Of a stretch of 53,238 bases of DNA, positions 42,849 to 52,680 are shown piece after piece. The DNA is from Acidobacteriota bacterium (GTDB lineage Bacteria; Acidobacteriota; Thermoanaerobaculia; Thermoanaerobaculales; Thermoanaerobaculaceae): positions 1 through 53,238 of the forward strand of contig JACQZW010000038.1 in assembly GCA_016213675.1 (NCBI GenBank), written 5' to 3'. Position 1 is the first letter of the stretch; every line of letters begins with the position of its first letter. The notes under the pieces are model-generated. The model saw only the letters and a list, made by a program, of their open reading frames with translations. It ran no database searches and was not told the DNA's origin. The position numbers were made by a program, and so were the translations under genes.

Positions 42849-42935
42849 AGTTCGTGACAACCGCCACCCGGCTCGGGAGATTCCGTCCCCTACGTCATTG
42901 CGAGCACGGCACGGCCCGGGCGGGTGGTGCTGCAC

Positions 42936-45029
42936 TCAGGGCAGGAGCGGCGCGAGCTGCGCATCGCGGCGCAGCTCGTCGGCGAGCGCCGGCCGGCGCG
43001 CGAGGGCCTCGTCCAGCGCCCGGCGGGCGCCGGCGAGTTCGCCCGCGGAGGCCTTGAGCCGCGCGAGGGCGACCCGGGCCGGGACGAAGTCGCGCTCCCG
43101 TGCCTCGGCCCGCTCCAGCCAAGGCATCGCGTCCGCGGGGCGTCCGGTGTCCAGCAGTGCCAGGCCGAGCGTCCCCGGCGCCCGAAAGCGGGTCACCCCA
43201 CCGGCCGCCAACGCCTGCCCGAGGTGCTTCGCCGCTGCCTCGCGGTCGCCGCGCTCGCGCTCGGCGAGGCCCAGCTCGACGAGGATCTCGGCCTCGCTGG
43301 GGCGGATCCGCAGCGCCGCCTCGTAGGCGTGAATCGCGTCGCCGGGCTTCCCGGCCTGTCGGAGCGCGGTGCCGAGGTTGGCCCACGCCTCGAACCGCCG
43401 GGGCTGCAGCCGGGCCAGCCCGGCCCACTGCTCGGCGGCGCGATCGAACTGCCCCGCCCGCATCAGCGCGTCGCCGTAGGCGAAGCGGGCCTCCGCCCGA
43501 CCGGGGTCGAGCCGCACCGCCTTGTCCAGGTGGGAGAGCGCCCCCGGCATGTCGCCGGTCCGCAGGCACAGCGTGCCGAGCCGCAGCACGGCGCTCCGGT
43601 TGTCGGGCTCCTGGGCGAGCGCCTTCTCGAAGAGCTGCCTCGCCCGCGCGGCGTCGCCCCCGCGCATTGCGCCCTCGGCGTCCGTGAGCAGGTCGCGTAG
43701 CTCGATCCGGTCCTTCGGGTCGGCGAGGCCGGCCGGCGTGGCCTCGCCGCCGGACTCGCCGGCCGCGAGGTACCCGAGCGACCGCAGCCGCGCCAGGCTC
43801 TCGGAGTCTGCCGCCGCGCCGGCCGCCGCCGCAGGACGCGCCTCGACCGCCCGCAGCTCCCCGGCCAGCCGGTTGACCACCTGCCGCTCCTGGTCGTACC
43901 GGTTGCGGGTCTCGCCCGGGTCCGCGGTCAGCCCGTAGAGCTCGGGGCGCGGCGCCGCGACCAGCTTCCACTCCGACGTCCGCAGCGCACGCAGCGGCGA
44001 CCAGCCGAAGTAGAGGTACGGCAGGCGCGTCTCCAGGTAGGCCGGCGGAATCGATTGCGGCTTCCCGCTCAGCGTCGGGACCAGGCTCACACCGTCGGTG
44101 GCGCTCCCGCCGGGCAGGCTCGCCAGCTCGGCGATCGTGGCGGCGATGTCGACCAGTCGAACGGGCAGGTCGCTGCGCCCGGGGCCGACGTGGCCCGGCC
44201 AGTGGAAAATCAGCGGCACCAGCATCGTGCTGTCGTAGACGAAGTAGCCGTGCGTCTTCTCGGAGTGCTCGCCGAGCGCCTCGCCATGGTCGGAGGCGGC
44301 CACGGTCAGCAGGTTCGGACCGGCGGCGCGGTCGGCGGCCGCCAGGAGCGCTCCGATGGCGTGGTCGGTGTAGGCGACCTCGCCGTCGTAGGCGCCCCGC
44401 GGGCCGGGCTGCCAGAAGGTGCGCGGCGGCTCGTAGGGGTCGTGCGGGTCGTAGTAGTGCACCCAGACGAACCACGGCCGCTTCGCCAGGCCGAGCCACG
44501 CCGCCACGGCCTTCGAGGTGTCGGCCGCCCGGCGCTCGACGTACCCCTCGACGCCGTGGGTCATCTCGTCGTCGTAGAGGTCGAAGCCGCGGTCGAGGCC
44601 GAACTGGCGGGCGAGGGGGAAGCCGCTGACGAACGCCGCCGTCGCATAACCCTGCTCCCGAAAGCGCTCGGCCAGCGTCCGGGCCGACGACGCGAACACC
44701 TGCCCGTTGTCCCGTAGGCCGTGGTTCCGCGGCAGCAGCCCGGTGAGGATCGACGCGTGGGTCGGCAGGGTCAGCGGAGCCGGCGACACGGCGCCGGGAA
44801 ACGCGCGTCCCTCGGTGGCCAGGCGGTCGAGGTTCGGGGTCGAGTTCCGGCCGCTCACCCAGCCGAGCGCGTCGGGTCGGAGCGTGTCGACGGTGATCAG
44901 CAGCACGCTCGGGCGCGCTTCCGGTCCGGGAGCCGCGAGGGCGACTCCCGATCCCAGGAGGGCGACAGCCAGGGCCCGGCACGCCGGGGCAACGCCGCTA
45001 CGGCGCGGTCGGCTTGTTTGCCGCCCCAT
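42936..45029 (-). CDS. Sulfatase-fold protein with C-terminal TPRs and Thr nucleophile
   Basis: The 697-residue secreted protein has a signal peptide (about 1-32), an alkaline-phosphatase-superfamily sulfatase domain (about 39-430) and TPRs (about 475-690). Metal-site motifs are LLITVDTLRPDAL, YYDPHDPYEPP and ASDHGEALGEHSEK. The nucleophile motif, normally C/S-x-P-x-R, reads T87-L-P-T-H in PLTLPTHASILTG. With Thr instead of Cys or Ser it cannot form formylglycine and should act more like a phosphoethanolamine transferase or phosphohydrolase. TPRs on such enzymes are common in Acidobacteriota-like genomes. It overlaps the upstream gene by 32 bp. Confidence 0.88.
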   Translation of the reverse strand: MGRQTSRPRRSGVAPACRALAVALLGSGVALAAPGPEARPSVLLITVDTLRPDALGWVSGRNSTPNLDRLATEGRAFPGAVSPAPLTLPTHASILTGLLPRNHGLRDNGQVFASSARTLAERFREQGYATAAFVSGFPLARQFGLDRGFDLYDDEMTHGVEGYVERRAADTSKAVAAWLGLAKRPWFVWVHYYDPHDPYEPPRTFWQPGPRGAYDGEVAYTDHAIGALLAAADRAAGPNLLTVAASDHGEALGEHSEKTHGYFVYDSTMLVPLIFHWPGHVGPGRSDLPVRLVDIAATIAELASLPGGSATDGVSLVPTLSGKPQSIPPAYLETRLPYLYFGWSPLRALRTSEWKLVAAPRPELYGLTADPGETRNRYDQERQVVNRLAGELRAVEARPAAAAGAAADSESLARLRSLGYLAAGESGGEATPAGLADPKDRIELRDLLTDAEGAMRGGDAARARQLFEKALAQEPDNRSAVLRLGTLCLRTGDMPGALSHLDKAVRLDPGRAEARFAYGDALMRAGQFDRAAEQWAGLARLQPRRFEAWANLGTALRQAGKPGDAIHAYEAALRIRPSEAEILVELGLAERERGDREAAAKHLGQALAAGGVTRFRAPGTLGLALLDTGRPADAMPWLERAEARERDFVPARVALARLKASAGELAGARRALDEALARRPALADELRRDAQLAPLLP

Positions 45030-46587
45030 CGCTCGTTCCCGGCGGAATGCGTTTCTCCACGACTCCGGAGAAACGCTTCTTCGAGCCGCTCCGCGTCACC
45101 ACGTCGAGGTAGTAGAAGTAGGTTGCCCCGGCTTCGACGTTCCGGTCGACGAGCTCGTAGGCGTGCTCCGTCGCCCCGTCCGCCACGACGGGAACGACTC
45201 GGGCTTTGACCCGCGTGTACGGGCCTTCGCGCCGCGGCGACCGGTAGACCAGGTAGCCGTAGACGTCGGTCTCGTCCCGGGCCACCCACCTGAGGACCGC
45301 CTGGCGGGGCGCGGATCCGGCGACGGGTGGTGCGGCGGCGGCCGGGACCTGTGGGAGAACCGTCCGGGGAGTCGTGTCGGCCGCAGTTGCGGGCCCGGGC
45401 CTCGACTCCAACGGGGGCAGGGACTCGGCGACGCCCTCCGAGAGGTCGGCGAGCTCGACCCTCTTGACCACCTTCTCGGCGCCGACGACGAGGCCGGTGT
45501 AGGCGAGCGGGATCGGCTCGGCCGCGCCTGCCTCGAAGACCAGCACGGTCCCGTTCAGTCCGCCCCTCCGCGCGCTGTCGATCTGCAGGCGGAGCCCGAT
45601 GCACGAGTCACGCTCCTCGCCGCAGGGGACGAGCGTCGCGCGGACGACCTCCGTCGGATCCTCGGCGCGGTCGATCTTCACAGGGCGACCGGTGCGGCTG
45701 ACGAGCTCCACCGTGCGCGTCACCTCCTGTCCCTCGTTCGCCAGGCCGAGCACGACAGGACTCTCGGTGGGGACGAGGTCGCAGAAGACGTTGGCGCGGA
45801 AGCCGACGTCGAACGTCGGCTGCTGCGGCACGTTGGTGCGGATCTGGAAACGTCCGGTCCGCGTCCCGAGCATGCCCCCGACGGCCAGCTCGACGCGGAT
45901 GCGGACACCCTCTTCGGCGTCCCCGGCCCGCTCGGTGATCCGCACCCGCACGCCGTCGGGGACCCCCGAGATGTCGACGACCTCGAGCCGCTCGACCTCC
46001 CGACTGAAGAGCTCGAAGCTGCCGGCGCCGCCCGCGCCGCAGTCGAGCCCGCCGAGGTCGAGGAACGCGCGCTCGGGCTCGTAGGCGGACTGGACGAAGC
46101 CGGAGAGCAGCACCCGGTAGCGCGAAACGCCGGGCTCGTCGGTCACCAGCGCGTAGCGAAACGTCACGAAGCCGAGAGTCTCGGCCAACGACTGCCGGAC
46201 GACGATCGCTCCCTCGCCGCCTGGAGGCACCACGCGCGGGCTGGCCTCGACGGTGCCCCCGGGCGCCAGCGCCAGTGCCTGTTCGATGACGACGGGCTTC
46301 GCGCCCCGGTTGCGGAACGGGAAACGGTGCGTGACCGTCGTCGACTCGTAGGCGTCGTCGAAGCGCGCACGCGGCCCATCGATGACGAGCGCCCCGGTCA
46401 CCTCGCTGACCACGCCGGGCCGCTTCTCCGGTCGCGGGTCCGCCTGCTGCGCCGCAGCCGGGCCTGCCCCCAGGAGCACTGCGAGCGCGCAAACGCCAAT
46501 CGCGGCGACCCGCCGCGACCGGGCCGCCGGGACCGACGTGCTACGACCCCGCCCGAGGGGGCGGGGTCGAAGTCGCACCAGGCTCAT
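44998..46587 (-). CDS. Secreted DUF1573 / fibronectin-like protein
   Basis: This 529-residue protein has a long-n-region signal peptide (about 1-47, ending AAAQQ). A DUF1573-like beta-sandwich (about 60-170, with THRFPFRNRGAKPVVIEQ) is followed by further beta domains with paired Cys residues, and by a fibronectin type III module (about 425-515, with DVYGYLVYRSPRREGPYTRV). A Pro/Ala-rich linker separates the two parts. No catalytic motif is seen, so it is probably a cell-surface or periplasmic binding protein. It starts 4 nt after the preceding gene and overlaps the sulfatase gene by 32 bp. Confidence 0.75.
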   Translation of the reverse strand: MSLVRLRPRPLGRGRSTSVPAARSRRVAAIGVCALAVLLGAGPAAAQQADPRPEKRPGVVSEVTGALVIDGPRARFDDAYESTTVTHRFPFRNRGAKPVVIEQALALAPGGTVEASPRVVPPGGEGAIVVRQSLAETLGFVTFRYALVTDEPGVSRYRVLLSGFVQSAYEPERAFLDLGGLDCGAGGAGSFELFSREVERLEVVDISGVPDGVRVRITERAGDAEEGVRIRVELAVGGMLGTRTGRFQIRTNVPQQPTFDVGFRANVFCDLVPTESPVVLGLANEGQEVTRTVELVSRTGRPVKIDRAEDPTEVVRATLVPCGEERDSCIGLRLQIDSARRGGLNGTVLVFEAGAAEPIPLAYTGLVVGAEKVVKRVELADLSEGVAESLPPLESRPGPATAADTTPRTVLPQVPAAAAPPVAGSAPRQAVLRWVARDETDVYGYLVYRSPRREGPYTRVKARVVPVVADGATEHAYELVDRNVEAGATYFYYLDVVTRSGSKKRFSGVVEKRIPPGTSDGAANKPTAP

Positions 46588-46591
46588 GTAC

Positions 46592-47191
46592 TTATTCTAC
46601 CGTGAACTCGACGAGCTCGACGGGGAGCGTCCCGGTGGCGTTGAGGGTGTACGTCCCGCAACTGCCCGCCTGACCGACGGCGTAGTACGAGTCCACGTAA
46701 ACGTAGAACGTTCCGCCGGACCCGGTACCGTACGTCGTGGACGCGATCAACTCGGGCCCGACCCCGGCGCCGATGCTGTCCTGGGAGTTGGTGATGCAGG
46801 TCGTGCCGTTGCCGCACGCCGAGAGCACGAAGAGCGCGAGATCACCCGTGGACGCGGTGACGTCCATCGAGAACGCGACGTCGTTCACCCCGCCGAGGTT
46901 CATCTGGTAGACGACGTCGGGGCCCGGATATGGAATCGACGCCAGCGTGCAGGTCCCCGTGTAGCTCCCGATGTCGTTGGCGAACCCGCAGGTGCTGCCG
47001 GAGTCGGCATACGGGAGGCCGGCGATGACCGGGACACCCACGCAACTGTCGGAGCCGACGTCCGGAAGGGCGAGCGGTACGCGCGCCGGCTTGAACCGCG
47101 GATCGCTCCGCGTCAGGATCTGATCTGCGCTCTCCGCCAGAGCACCCACCAGGAAGATCACGGCCACGATTGCCAGGACTCTCTTGCTCAC
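46592..47191 (-). CDS. Secreted protein of unknown function with LPVEL C-terminal motif
   Basis: This 199-residue protein has a signal peptide (about 1-20), then a beta-rich domain with six Cys residues that could pair (DSCVGVP, STCGFA, TGTCTLA, SACGNGTTC, GSCGTYT). It resembles pre-peptidase C-terminal-like jelly-roll domains (VVYQMNLGGVNDVAFSMDV, GTGSGGTFYVYVDSY). The last eleven residues read LPVELVEFTVE, similar to the LPVEL linker motif before secretion C-terminal domains of Bacteroidota and to endings seen in other Acidobacteriota-like secreted proteins. GTG at 47191 has a strong AAGGAGG site 6 nt away. It leads the sulfatase operon. Confidence 0.75.
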   Translation of the reverse strand: MSKRVLAIVAVIFLVGALAESADQILTRSDPRFKPARVPLALPDVGSDSCVGVPVIAGLPYADSGSTCGFANDIGSYTGTCTLASIPYPGPDVVYQMNLGGVNDVAFSMDVTASTGDLALFVLSACGNGTTCITNSQDSIGAGVGPELIASTTYGTGSGGTFYVYVDSYYAVGQAGSCGTYTLNATGTLPVELVEFTVE

Positions 47192-47334
47192 GTTCGCCTC
47201 CTTCTCGATTCGCGTCACCAACCGCACGACTGGGTCTCAATCCGCAACTACGTTGGAGAGGATGTTCGCATCGCAACTAGCTCGTGTCACCCGTGTTTTG
47301 TACGGGGAAAGAAGTGCCGGTTTGGGTCTCCGGA

Positions 47335-47393
47335 ATCCGTAGAAACTACGGATATCGATTCGCCACGGAGCAGGCGCATCGACTTGGCGCCTG
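47335..47393. other. Two palindromes in the 47192-47533 gap
   Basis: ATCCGTAG, AAA, CTACGGAT is a perfect 8-bp inverted repeat (47335-47353). CAGGCGC and GCGCCTG (47371-47393) form a second hairpin with a 9-nt loop. They lie between the exbD genes and the secreted-protein gene on the minus strand, so one may be an operator and the other a transcription end. No gene is visible in this gap. Confidence 0.55.
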
Positions 47394-47533
47394 CGTCCGG
47401 AACCCTTGAGCGGTACGACGTGCACAGGGGCTAGAACCGCTGTGCGGTGCGGCACATTCCACAGGCAGCGCAGCGACGGCGACACGTCAGCGGGCCGGGA
47501 AGCGCGTCGGGGCCGACCGGGCGCCGACGCCGC

Positions 47534-47944
47534 TCATCCCCCGGTCAGCTCCTCGAGGACGAGTCCGATCTCGCCGGCGCCGGCCGACCTGCACTCCTCG
47601 AGGAACCGCGCCACCTGCTCGTAGGCCAGCTCGCCGCTCGCGGCCACGAGCGTCACGTCTCTCCGGCGCGTGGCCAGGACATCGTGCAGTCGGGCCGGGA
47701 ACTCGCTCCGGGTCACCCGCTCGGCATTGAGGAAGACGCTCCCATCGCAGGTCAGGCGAACGATGAGCCGACCGTCCAACCCACCCGGTCCACTCGTACT
47801 CGGAGGCACGCGCACCTCGTGGCCGGTCTGTACGAGCGGGGTGATCACCATGAAGATGATCAAGAGCACCAGCACGACATCGACCAGCGGCGCGACGTTG
47901 ATGTCGCTGCGGCCGCTCCCTGCTTCGTGGATCGTCATCGACAT
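47534..47944 (-). CDS. ExbD/TolR family biopolymer transport protein 1
   Basis: This 136-residue protein has the ExbD plan: a short cytoplasmic N-terminus with INVAPLVDVVLVLLIIFMVI, where the Asp is the conserved proton-path residue in the membrane helix (about 17-36), then a periplasmic domain (about 50-130) with conserved FARL/FPARLHDVL-type motifs. Such proteins couple the proton gradient to TonB or Tol work with an ExbB partner, absent here. ATG at 47944 has GGGGAGG upstream. It follows the second exbD gene by 22 nt. Confidence 0.9.
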   Translation of the reverse strand: MSMTIHEAGSGRSDINVAPLVDVVLVLLIIFMVITPLVQTGHEVRVPPSTSGPGGLDGRLIVRLTCDGSVFLNAERVTRSEFPARLHDVLATRRRDVTLVAASGELAYEQVARFLEECRSAGAGEIGLVLEELTGG

Positions 47945-47966
47945 CGTCGCCTCCCCTGCCGAGATG

Positions 47967-48395
47967 TCAGCTCTCGGAGCCCACCCCGTCGATCCGCCGG
48001 GTGACCAGGCCGACCCGGCCGATCCCCGCCCGCGAGAGGGCTAGCATCACCTCGCGAACCCGGCCGTACGGGATCGCCCGATCCGCCTTGATGACCACCT
48101 CGCGACCGGGTCTCGCCTCGGCTCGCAGCGCCTCGGCCAGGCCGTCGGCGGTCACCGGCTGGCCCGCGACCGCCACTGCCCCGTCGCCTCCGACGACGAC
48201 CACGAGTTGGTCCGGTCGCTCGGCCATCGCCCCCGGGGTCGGCGTCTCCGGCAGGCGGACGGCATCGTTGATCAGCGGGGTGACCACCATGAAGATGATG
48301 AGGAGCACCAGGCAGACGTCGACCAACGGCGTGACGTTGATCTCCGCCCTGACCTCCGTGCCCCTCGGTCCGCTCGTGCGAGTGCTGGTGACCAT
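47967..48395 (-). CDS. ExbD/TolR family biopolymer transport protein 2
   Basis: This 142-residue ExbD-like protein has AEINVTPLVDVCLVLLIIFMVV with the conserved Asp, followed by a periplasmic domain with KADRAIPYGRVREVM, the usual ExbD helix. ATG at 48395 has GGGGAGG upstream. It is the first gene of the pair. Two exbD genes in tandem without exbB are known in some bacteria where the partner lies elsewhere. It is divergent from the tricorn-like protease, with which it shares a 121-bp gap. Confidence 0.9.
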   Translation of the reverse strand: MVTSTRTSGPRGTEVRAEINVTPLVDVCLVLLIIFMVVTPLINDAVRLPETPTPGAMAERPDQLVVVVGGDGAVAVAGQPVTADGLAEALRAEARPGREVVIKADRAIPYGRVREVMLALSRAGIGRVGLVTRRIDGVGSES

Positions 48396-48516
48396 GCCGG
48401 CACCTCCCCTCGGTGTTCTCTCCTGCTGGGTTGGACACGGTCGCGGGCGAAGTCGAAACCGGGGCCGGTGAAACCAGCGAGGCGGAGCGGCGTACAGTCG
48501 TGCTGAGGGAGGAACC

Positions 48517-51500
48517 ATGCCTGGCCGAGGAGTGCGCACGTCGTCGATCGTCCTCACCGTGGCCGCCCTGCTGGCGGCCGCGACCGTTTTCGCCCAGACC
48601 AAGATGCTCCGATTCCCCGATATCCACGGCAACACCGTGGTCTTCTCCTATGCCGGCGACCTCTGGACCGCACCGGCCGGCGGCGGGACCGCGATGCGCC
48701 TGACAGCTCACCCGGGGCTCGAAATGTTCGCCCGCTTCTCGCCCGACGGGACGGAGATCGCCTTCACCGGCCAGTTCGACGGCGACGAGCAGGTCTACGT
48801 CATGCCGGCCTCCGGCGGGGTGCCGCGCCAGCTCACCTACTACCCGGCCCGCGGGCCGTTCCCGCCGCGCGGCGGCTACGACAACCTGGTATACGGCTGG
48901 AGCTCGGACGGGAAGAACGTTCTGTTCCGCTCGCTGCGCGACGCCGACGGCATCCGGAGCGAGGGCAACCTCTACACCGTCCCGGCCGCGGGCGGCGGCG
49001 CGACGATGCTCCCGATGCCGAATTCCGGCGCAGGCGATTTCTCACCTGACGGCACCACGCTCGTCTACTCCCCCCTCCACCGCGATTTCCGCACCTGGAA
49101 GCGTTACGAGGGCGGCTGGGCGCAGGACCTGTACATCTACGACCTCCGGACCAACCAGGCCGACCTCATCGCACCCTCGGTGCGCACCGAGCGCGACCCG
49201 ATGTGGATCGGCGACAGGATCTACTTCCTCTCCGACCGCGACGGCAAGCTCAACCTGTTCAGCTACGACCTCGCGTCGAAGGCCGTCGCACAGCTCACCC
49301 GCGACGACACCTGGGACGCCCGCTGGGCCAGCTCCGACAACGACCACCAGATCGTCTACGAGCGCGACGGCGAGCTGCACGTCTACGACACAAAGGCCGG
49401 CACCGACCGCCACGTGGCGATCACCGTCCCCGACGACGGCGTGTCCCGCAGGGCATCGCACTACGCGGTCGACAAGTTCATCGAGGACTGGGCGCTGTCG
49501 CCCAAGGGCGAGCGCGCCCTGTTCGTCGCCCGCGGCGACGTCTTCACGGCGCCGATCGAGCACGGCCCGACCCGCAACCTGACCAACTCCTCGTCGTCGC
49601 ACGAGAAGTGGGCGCGGTGGTCGCCCGACGGCAAACGGATCGCCTTCGTCTCCGACCACAGCGGCGAGGACCAGGTGTGGCTCGTCGATCAGGACGGCTT
49701 CGGCAAGCCGGAGCAGCTCACCCAGGGTCACGTCGGGATGATGTACGCCGCGGAGTGGGCGCCGGACGGCACGCGCCTCGCGTTCTCCGACAAGGACGGC
49801 AAGCTCTTCGCCGTCACGGTCGCCGACCAGAGGCTCGTCGAGGTGGCCGACGACGCCCGCGGCGAAATCCACGACTATGCCTGGGCACCCGACGGCCAGT
49901 GGCTCGCGTTCTCCCTCTCCGAGCCCAACGACACCCGCTCCGTGTGGATCTGGGGCGTCGCCGACGGCGCGCTCCACCGCGTCACGGACGAGCTGTTCAA
50001 CGAGGCCTCGCCGGTCTGGTCACCCGACGGCAAGCACCTCTACTACCTCTCCGACCGCCAGTTCGCGCCGCTCATCTCCGACGAGTGGAACTACGCCATC
50101 ACCCGCACCACCGGCATCTTCGCCCTCACCCTGCAGAAGGACGGCCCGAGCCCGTTCCCGCCGCGCAGCGACGAGGTCACCTCCGACGAGAAGAAGGACG
50201 ACAAGGCAGACAAGGCGAAGGGCGCCAAGACCAAGGACGAGAAGGCCAAGGAGGAGGAGCCGAAGAAGGAGCCGGTGAAGATCGACTTCGACGGCCTCGC
50301 ATCCCGCGTCACCGCGGTGCCGGTCGAGGCCGACAACATCGACGGCCTCGCGGTCACCAAGACCGCGATCCTCTACGTCAAGGCCGGCTCGCCCTTCTAC
50401 GGGCGCGACTCCTACGCCAAACCGCAGCTCATGATCTACGACCTCAAGGAGCGCGAGGAGTCGGCGCTCGTCGACGACATCGGCGGCTATGCCCTGTCCG
50501 ACGACGGCAGCAAGTTGCTGGTCAAGCAGAACAGCTCGTACAAGCTCTACGACGCCAAGCCCAAGGCCAAGGACGCCAAGGCCGTGTCGACCAAGGGGCT
50601 GGCCGTGAACCGGGTCCCCGCCGAAGAGTGGGCGCAGATCTTCGACGAGACGTGGCGGCGCTACCGCGACTTCTTCTACGCCGCCAACATGCACGGCGTC
50701 GACTGGCAGGCGATCCGCGAGCGCTACCGGCCGTGGGTCACGTGGGTCGGGCACCGCTCCGACCTCAACGACCTCCTCGGCGAGATGGCCGCCGAGCTCA
50801 ACGCCGGCCACTGCTACATCCAGGGCGGCGACTTCCAGCTCCCCGAGCGGCCGAAGGTCGGTCTCCCGGGCGCCCGCTTCGAGCTCGACCAGGCGGCCGG
50901 ACGCTACCGGATCTCGCGGATCCTCCCCGGGCAGAACGAGGAGGAGACCTACCGCTCACCGCTCACCGAGGTCGGCGTCGGCGTCAAGGCCGGCGACTAC
51001 GTCCTCGCGGTCAACGGCGAGGAGCTGAAGGCGTCCGACAGCCCGTACCGGCTTCTCCGCTTCAAGACCGACCAGATCACCTTGACCGTCAACTCCAAGC
51101 CGACGTTCGACGGCGCCCGCAAGGCGACCTACGTGCCGATCACCTCCGAGGCCGACCTGCTCTACCTCGAGATGGTCAATTCCAACCGCGAGAAGGTCGC
51201 GAAGATGACCGGCGGCAAGGTCGGCTACATCCACATCCCCGACATGGGCGCCTCGGGTGCCTACGAGTTCATCAAGTGGTACTACCCGCAGATCCGCAAG
51301 GAGGGGCTGGTCGTCGACGTGCGCTCCAACGGCGGCGGCAACATCTCGCAGTGGATCATCGAGCGCCTCGGCCGCACGCTGCTCGGCACCCGCTTCGGCC
51401 GCAACCCGGACCCCGGTACCTACCCCAACGTCGTCTTCCACGGCCACAAGGTCTGCCTGCTCAACGAGACCTCGGCCTCCGACGGCGACATCTTCCCGCA

Positions 51501-51819
51501 CATGTTCCGCCAGGCCGGGCTCGGACCGCTCATCGGCAAGCGCTCGTGGGGCGGCGTCGTCGGCATCTCCGGGCGCGGCCCGCTCATCGACGGCGGGCAG
51601 GTCATGGTCCCGCTACGCGGCACCAACGCGCCGACCGGCGAGTGGGTCATCGAGGGCCACGGCGTCGACCCCGACATCGTCGTCGAGAACGACCCCAAGG
51701 CCGTGATCGCCGGCGGCGACCCGCAGCTCGAGCGCGGCGTCGCCGAGGTCATGAAGGCCATCGCCGCCAAACCGATGGTCTTGCCCACCCGTCCTCCGGA
51801 CCCCGTCAAGACGAAATGA
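48517..51819 (+). CDS. Tricorn-like secreted protease (S41 peptidase with propellers)
   Basis: This 1100-residue protein resembles archaeal tricorn protease but has a signal peptide (about 1-26). Two beta-propellers (about 30-540 and about 590-690) are separated by a Lys/Glu-rich linker near 558-585. Then follow the C1 helical domain, with a His in NAGHCY near 763, a PDZ domain (about 805-868) and the S41 core with nucleophile Ser988 in SASDGD. It probably trims peptides outside the cytoplasm. ATG at 48517 has GGAGGAACC upstream. A strong terminator follows the stop codon. Confidence 0.92.
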   Translation: MPGRGVRTSSIVLTVAALLAAATVFAQTKMLRFPDIHGNTVVFSYAGDLWTAPAGGGTAMRLTAHPGLEMFARFSPDGTEIAFTGQFDGDEQVYVMPASGGVPRQLTYYPARGPFPPRGGYDNLVYGWSSDGKNVLFRSLRDADGIRSEGNLYTVPAAGGGATMLPMPNSGAGDFSPDGTTLVYSPLHRDFRTWKRYEGGWAQDLYIYDLRTNQADLIAPSVRTERDPMWIGDRIYFLSDRDGKLNLFSYDLASKAVAQLTRDDTWDARWASSDNDHQIVYERDGELHVYDTKAGTDRHVAITVPDDGVSRRASHYAVDKFIEDWALSPKGERALFVARGDVFTAPIEHGPTRNLTNSSSSHEKWARWSPDGKRIAFVSDHSGEDQVWLVDQDGFGKPEQLTQGHVGMMYAAEWAPDGTRLAFSDKDGKLFAVTVADQRLVEVADDARGEIHDYAWAPDGQWLAFSLSEPNDTRSVWIWGVADGALHRVTDELFNEASPVWSPDGKHLYYLSDRQFAPLISDEWNYAITRTTGIFALTLQKDGPSPFPPRSDEVTSDEKKDDKADKAKGAKTKDEKAKEEEPKKEPVKIDFDGLASRVTAVPVEADNIDGLAVTKTAILYVKAGSPFYGRDSYAKPQLMIYDLKEREESALVDDIGGYALSDDGSKLLVKQNSSYKLYDAKPKAKDAKAVSTKGLAVNRVPAEEWAQIFDETWRRYRDFFYAANMHGVDWQAIRERYRPWVTWVGHRSDLNDLLGEMAAELNAGHCYIQGGDFQLPERPKVGLPGARFELDQAAGRYRISRILPGQNEEETYRSPLTEVGVGVKAGDYVLAVNGEELKASDSPYRLLRFKTDQITLTVNSKPTFDGARKATYVPITSEADLLYLEMVNSNREKVAKMTGGKVGYIHIPDMGASGAYEFIKWYYPQIRKEGLVVDVRSNGGGNISQWIIERLGRTLLGTRFGRNPDPGTYPNVVFHGHKVCLLNETSASDGDIFPHMFRQAGLGPLIGKRSWGGVVGISGRGPLIDGGQVMVPLRGTNAPTGEWVIEGHGVDPDIVVENDPKAVIAGGDPQLERGVAEVMKAIAAKPMVLPTRPPDPVKTK

Positions 51820-51843
51820 CGTTCTGCCACACGGTCTTCGTAG

Positions 51844-51873
51844 GGGCGGGGCTTGTCCCCGCCCTTCCTTTTT
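51844..51873 (+). terminator. Rho-independent terminator after the tricorn-like gene
   Basis: GGGCGGGG, loop CTTGT, CCCCGCCC and then TTCCTTTTT. The hairpin-plus-T-run form is canonical. This stem sequence also occurs widely as a short dispersed repeat in other genomes. Confidence 0.85.
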
Positions 51874-51879
51874 CCATCA

Positions 51880-51995
51880 CTGTCATCCCGAGCGCAGCGA
51901 GGGATCTCCTGCCTCTCGTCGTCATTGCGAGGAGCCGCCCAGCGGCGACGAAGCAATCTCGTCGCGCTTGGAGAGCCTGCCCTCCGACCTTGCTG
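51880..51995 (+). repeat. Cluster of short palindromic repeats
   Basis: Two motifs common in many bacterial genomes stand side by side: GTCATCCCGAGCGCAGCGAG followed by GGATCTC, and GTCATTGCGAGGAGC followed by GCGACGAAGCAATCTC. They run into the TCATCCTGA end of the 233-bp repeat. Nothing from 51820 to 52680 looks like a gene; the stretch is made of the terminator, these repeats and the larger repeats listed next, then about 360 bp without a recognised feature. Confidence 0.7.
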
Positions 51996-52228
51996 TCATC
52001 CTGAACGAGCGAAGCGAGTGAAGGATTTCGTCGCGCTTGGAGGGCCACCCCCACGGCTTGCCGTCGGTCACGGACCAAGGTCCGTCCCCTCATCTGGCCC
52101 CTGGGGTGCGCGGCCCCCTCGGCACGGGCTCGCCCCCGCGAGCCCGCGCCGAGACTGCTCCGCTCGCGACCGGACAGCGCGATCCGCGCCGGGGCCCCTC
52201 GGGGTTCCCTCGTCGCTAACGCTCCTCG
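51996..52228 (+). repeat. Dispersed 233-bp repeat, copy 2
   Basis: It starts TCATCCTGA and ends GCTCCTCG, matching positions 3-235 in reverse complement over its whole length. Conserved blocks include CCACGGCTTGCCG, TGGCCCCTGGGGTGCGCGGC and CTCCGCTCGCGACCGGACAG. Confidence 0.85.
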
Positions 52229-52320
52229 GGCCCCCGATACCCCATCGCGGCTCGCGCGTCCGGTGACCCGCTCGCTCCGAAGAGATGGGCCGCGCACCCC
52301 AGGGGCGGGTCTTCTTCCCC
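52217..52320 (-). repeat. 104-bp inverted repeat, left arm
   Basis: The reverse complement of this arm matches 53135-53238 with about five mismatches. Its outer end overlaps the GCTCCTCG end of the 233-bp repeat, and it shares the GCGCACCCCAGGGG and ATCGCGGCTCGCGC blocks with that family, so it looks like a shortened relative in opposite orientation. Confidence 0.9.
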
Positions 52321-52680
52321 CACCCACCCAGGCGCCGCCCACCCGGCCCCCACCCACCGCCAGCCGCCCGCGACCCATCGCCTAAATTCATCGTCGACTT
52401 CAATCAGCGAGACACACGGGAATCGCGGCCCACTCGTCTCGCCTTGAACGCCCCTCGCCGTGGCATCCACGCAGCATCCCCCAGAAATGTCCCACTGCGC
52501 TGCGCACCACCCAGCGTCGGCCGGAGGCGAAATTCGCCAAGGACCTCTGCCCCAGAGGACGAGAAGGGACTGCAGCGTCGGGGCGACCCGCCACCTAACG
52601 CAAGGAGACGCCTCCAGCACAGCCACTTCACGCACAGTCTTGGCAACCGGATTCGCGTCGAGTCGCCCAGGAGAGATACA

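Noticed and set aside
52216..52646. Minus-strand frames of 64-139 codons in the right-end gap
   Set aside because: No motif, no ribosome binding site and partly inside a repeat arm.
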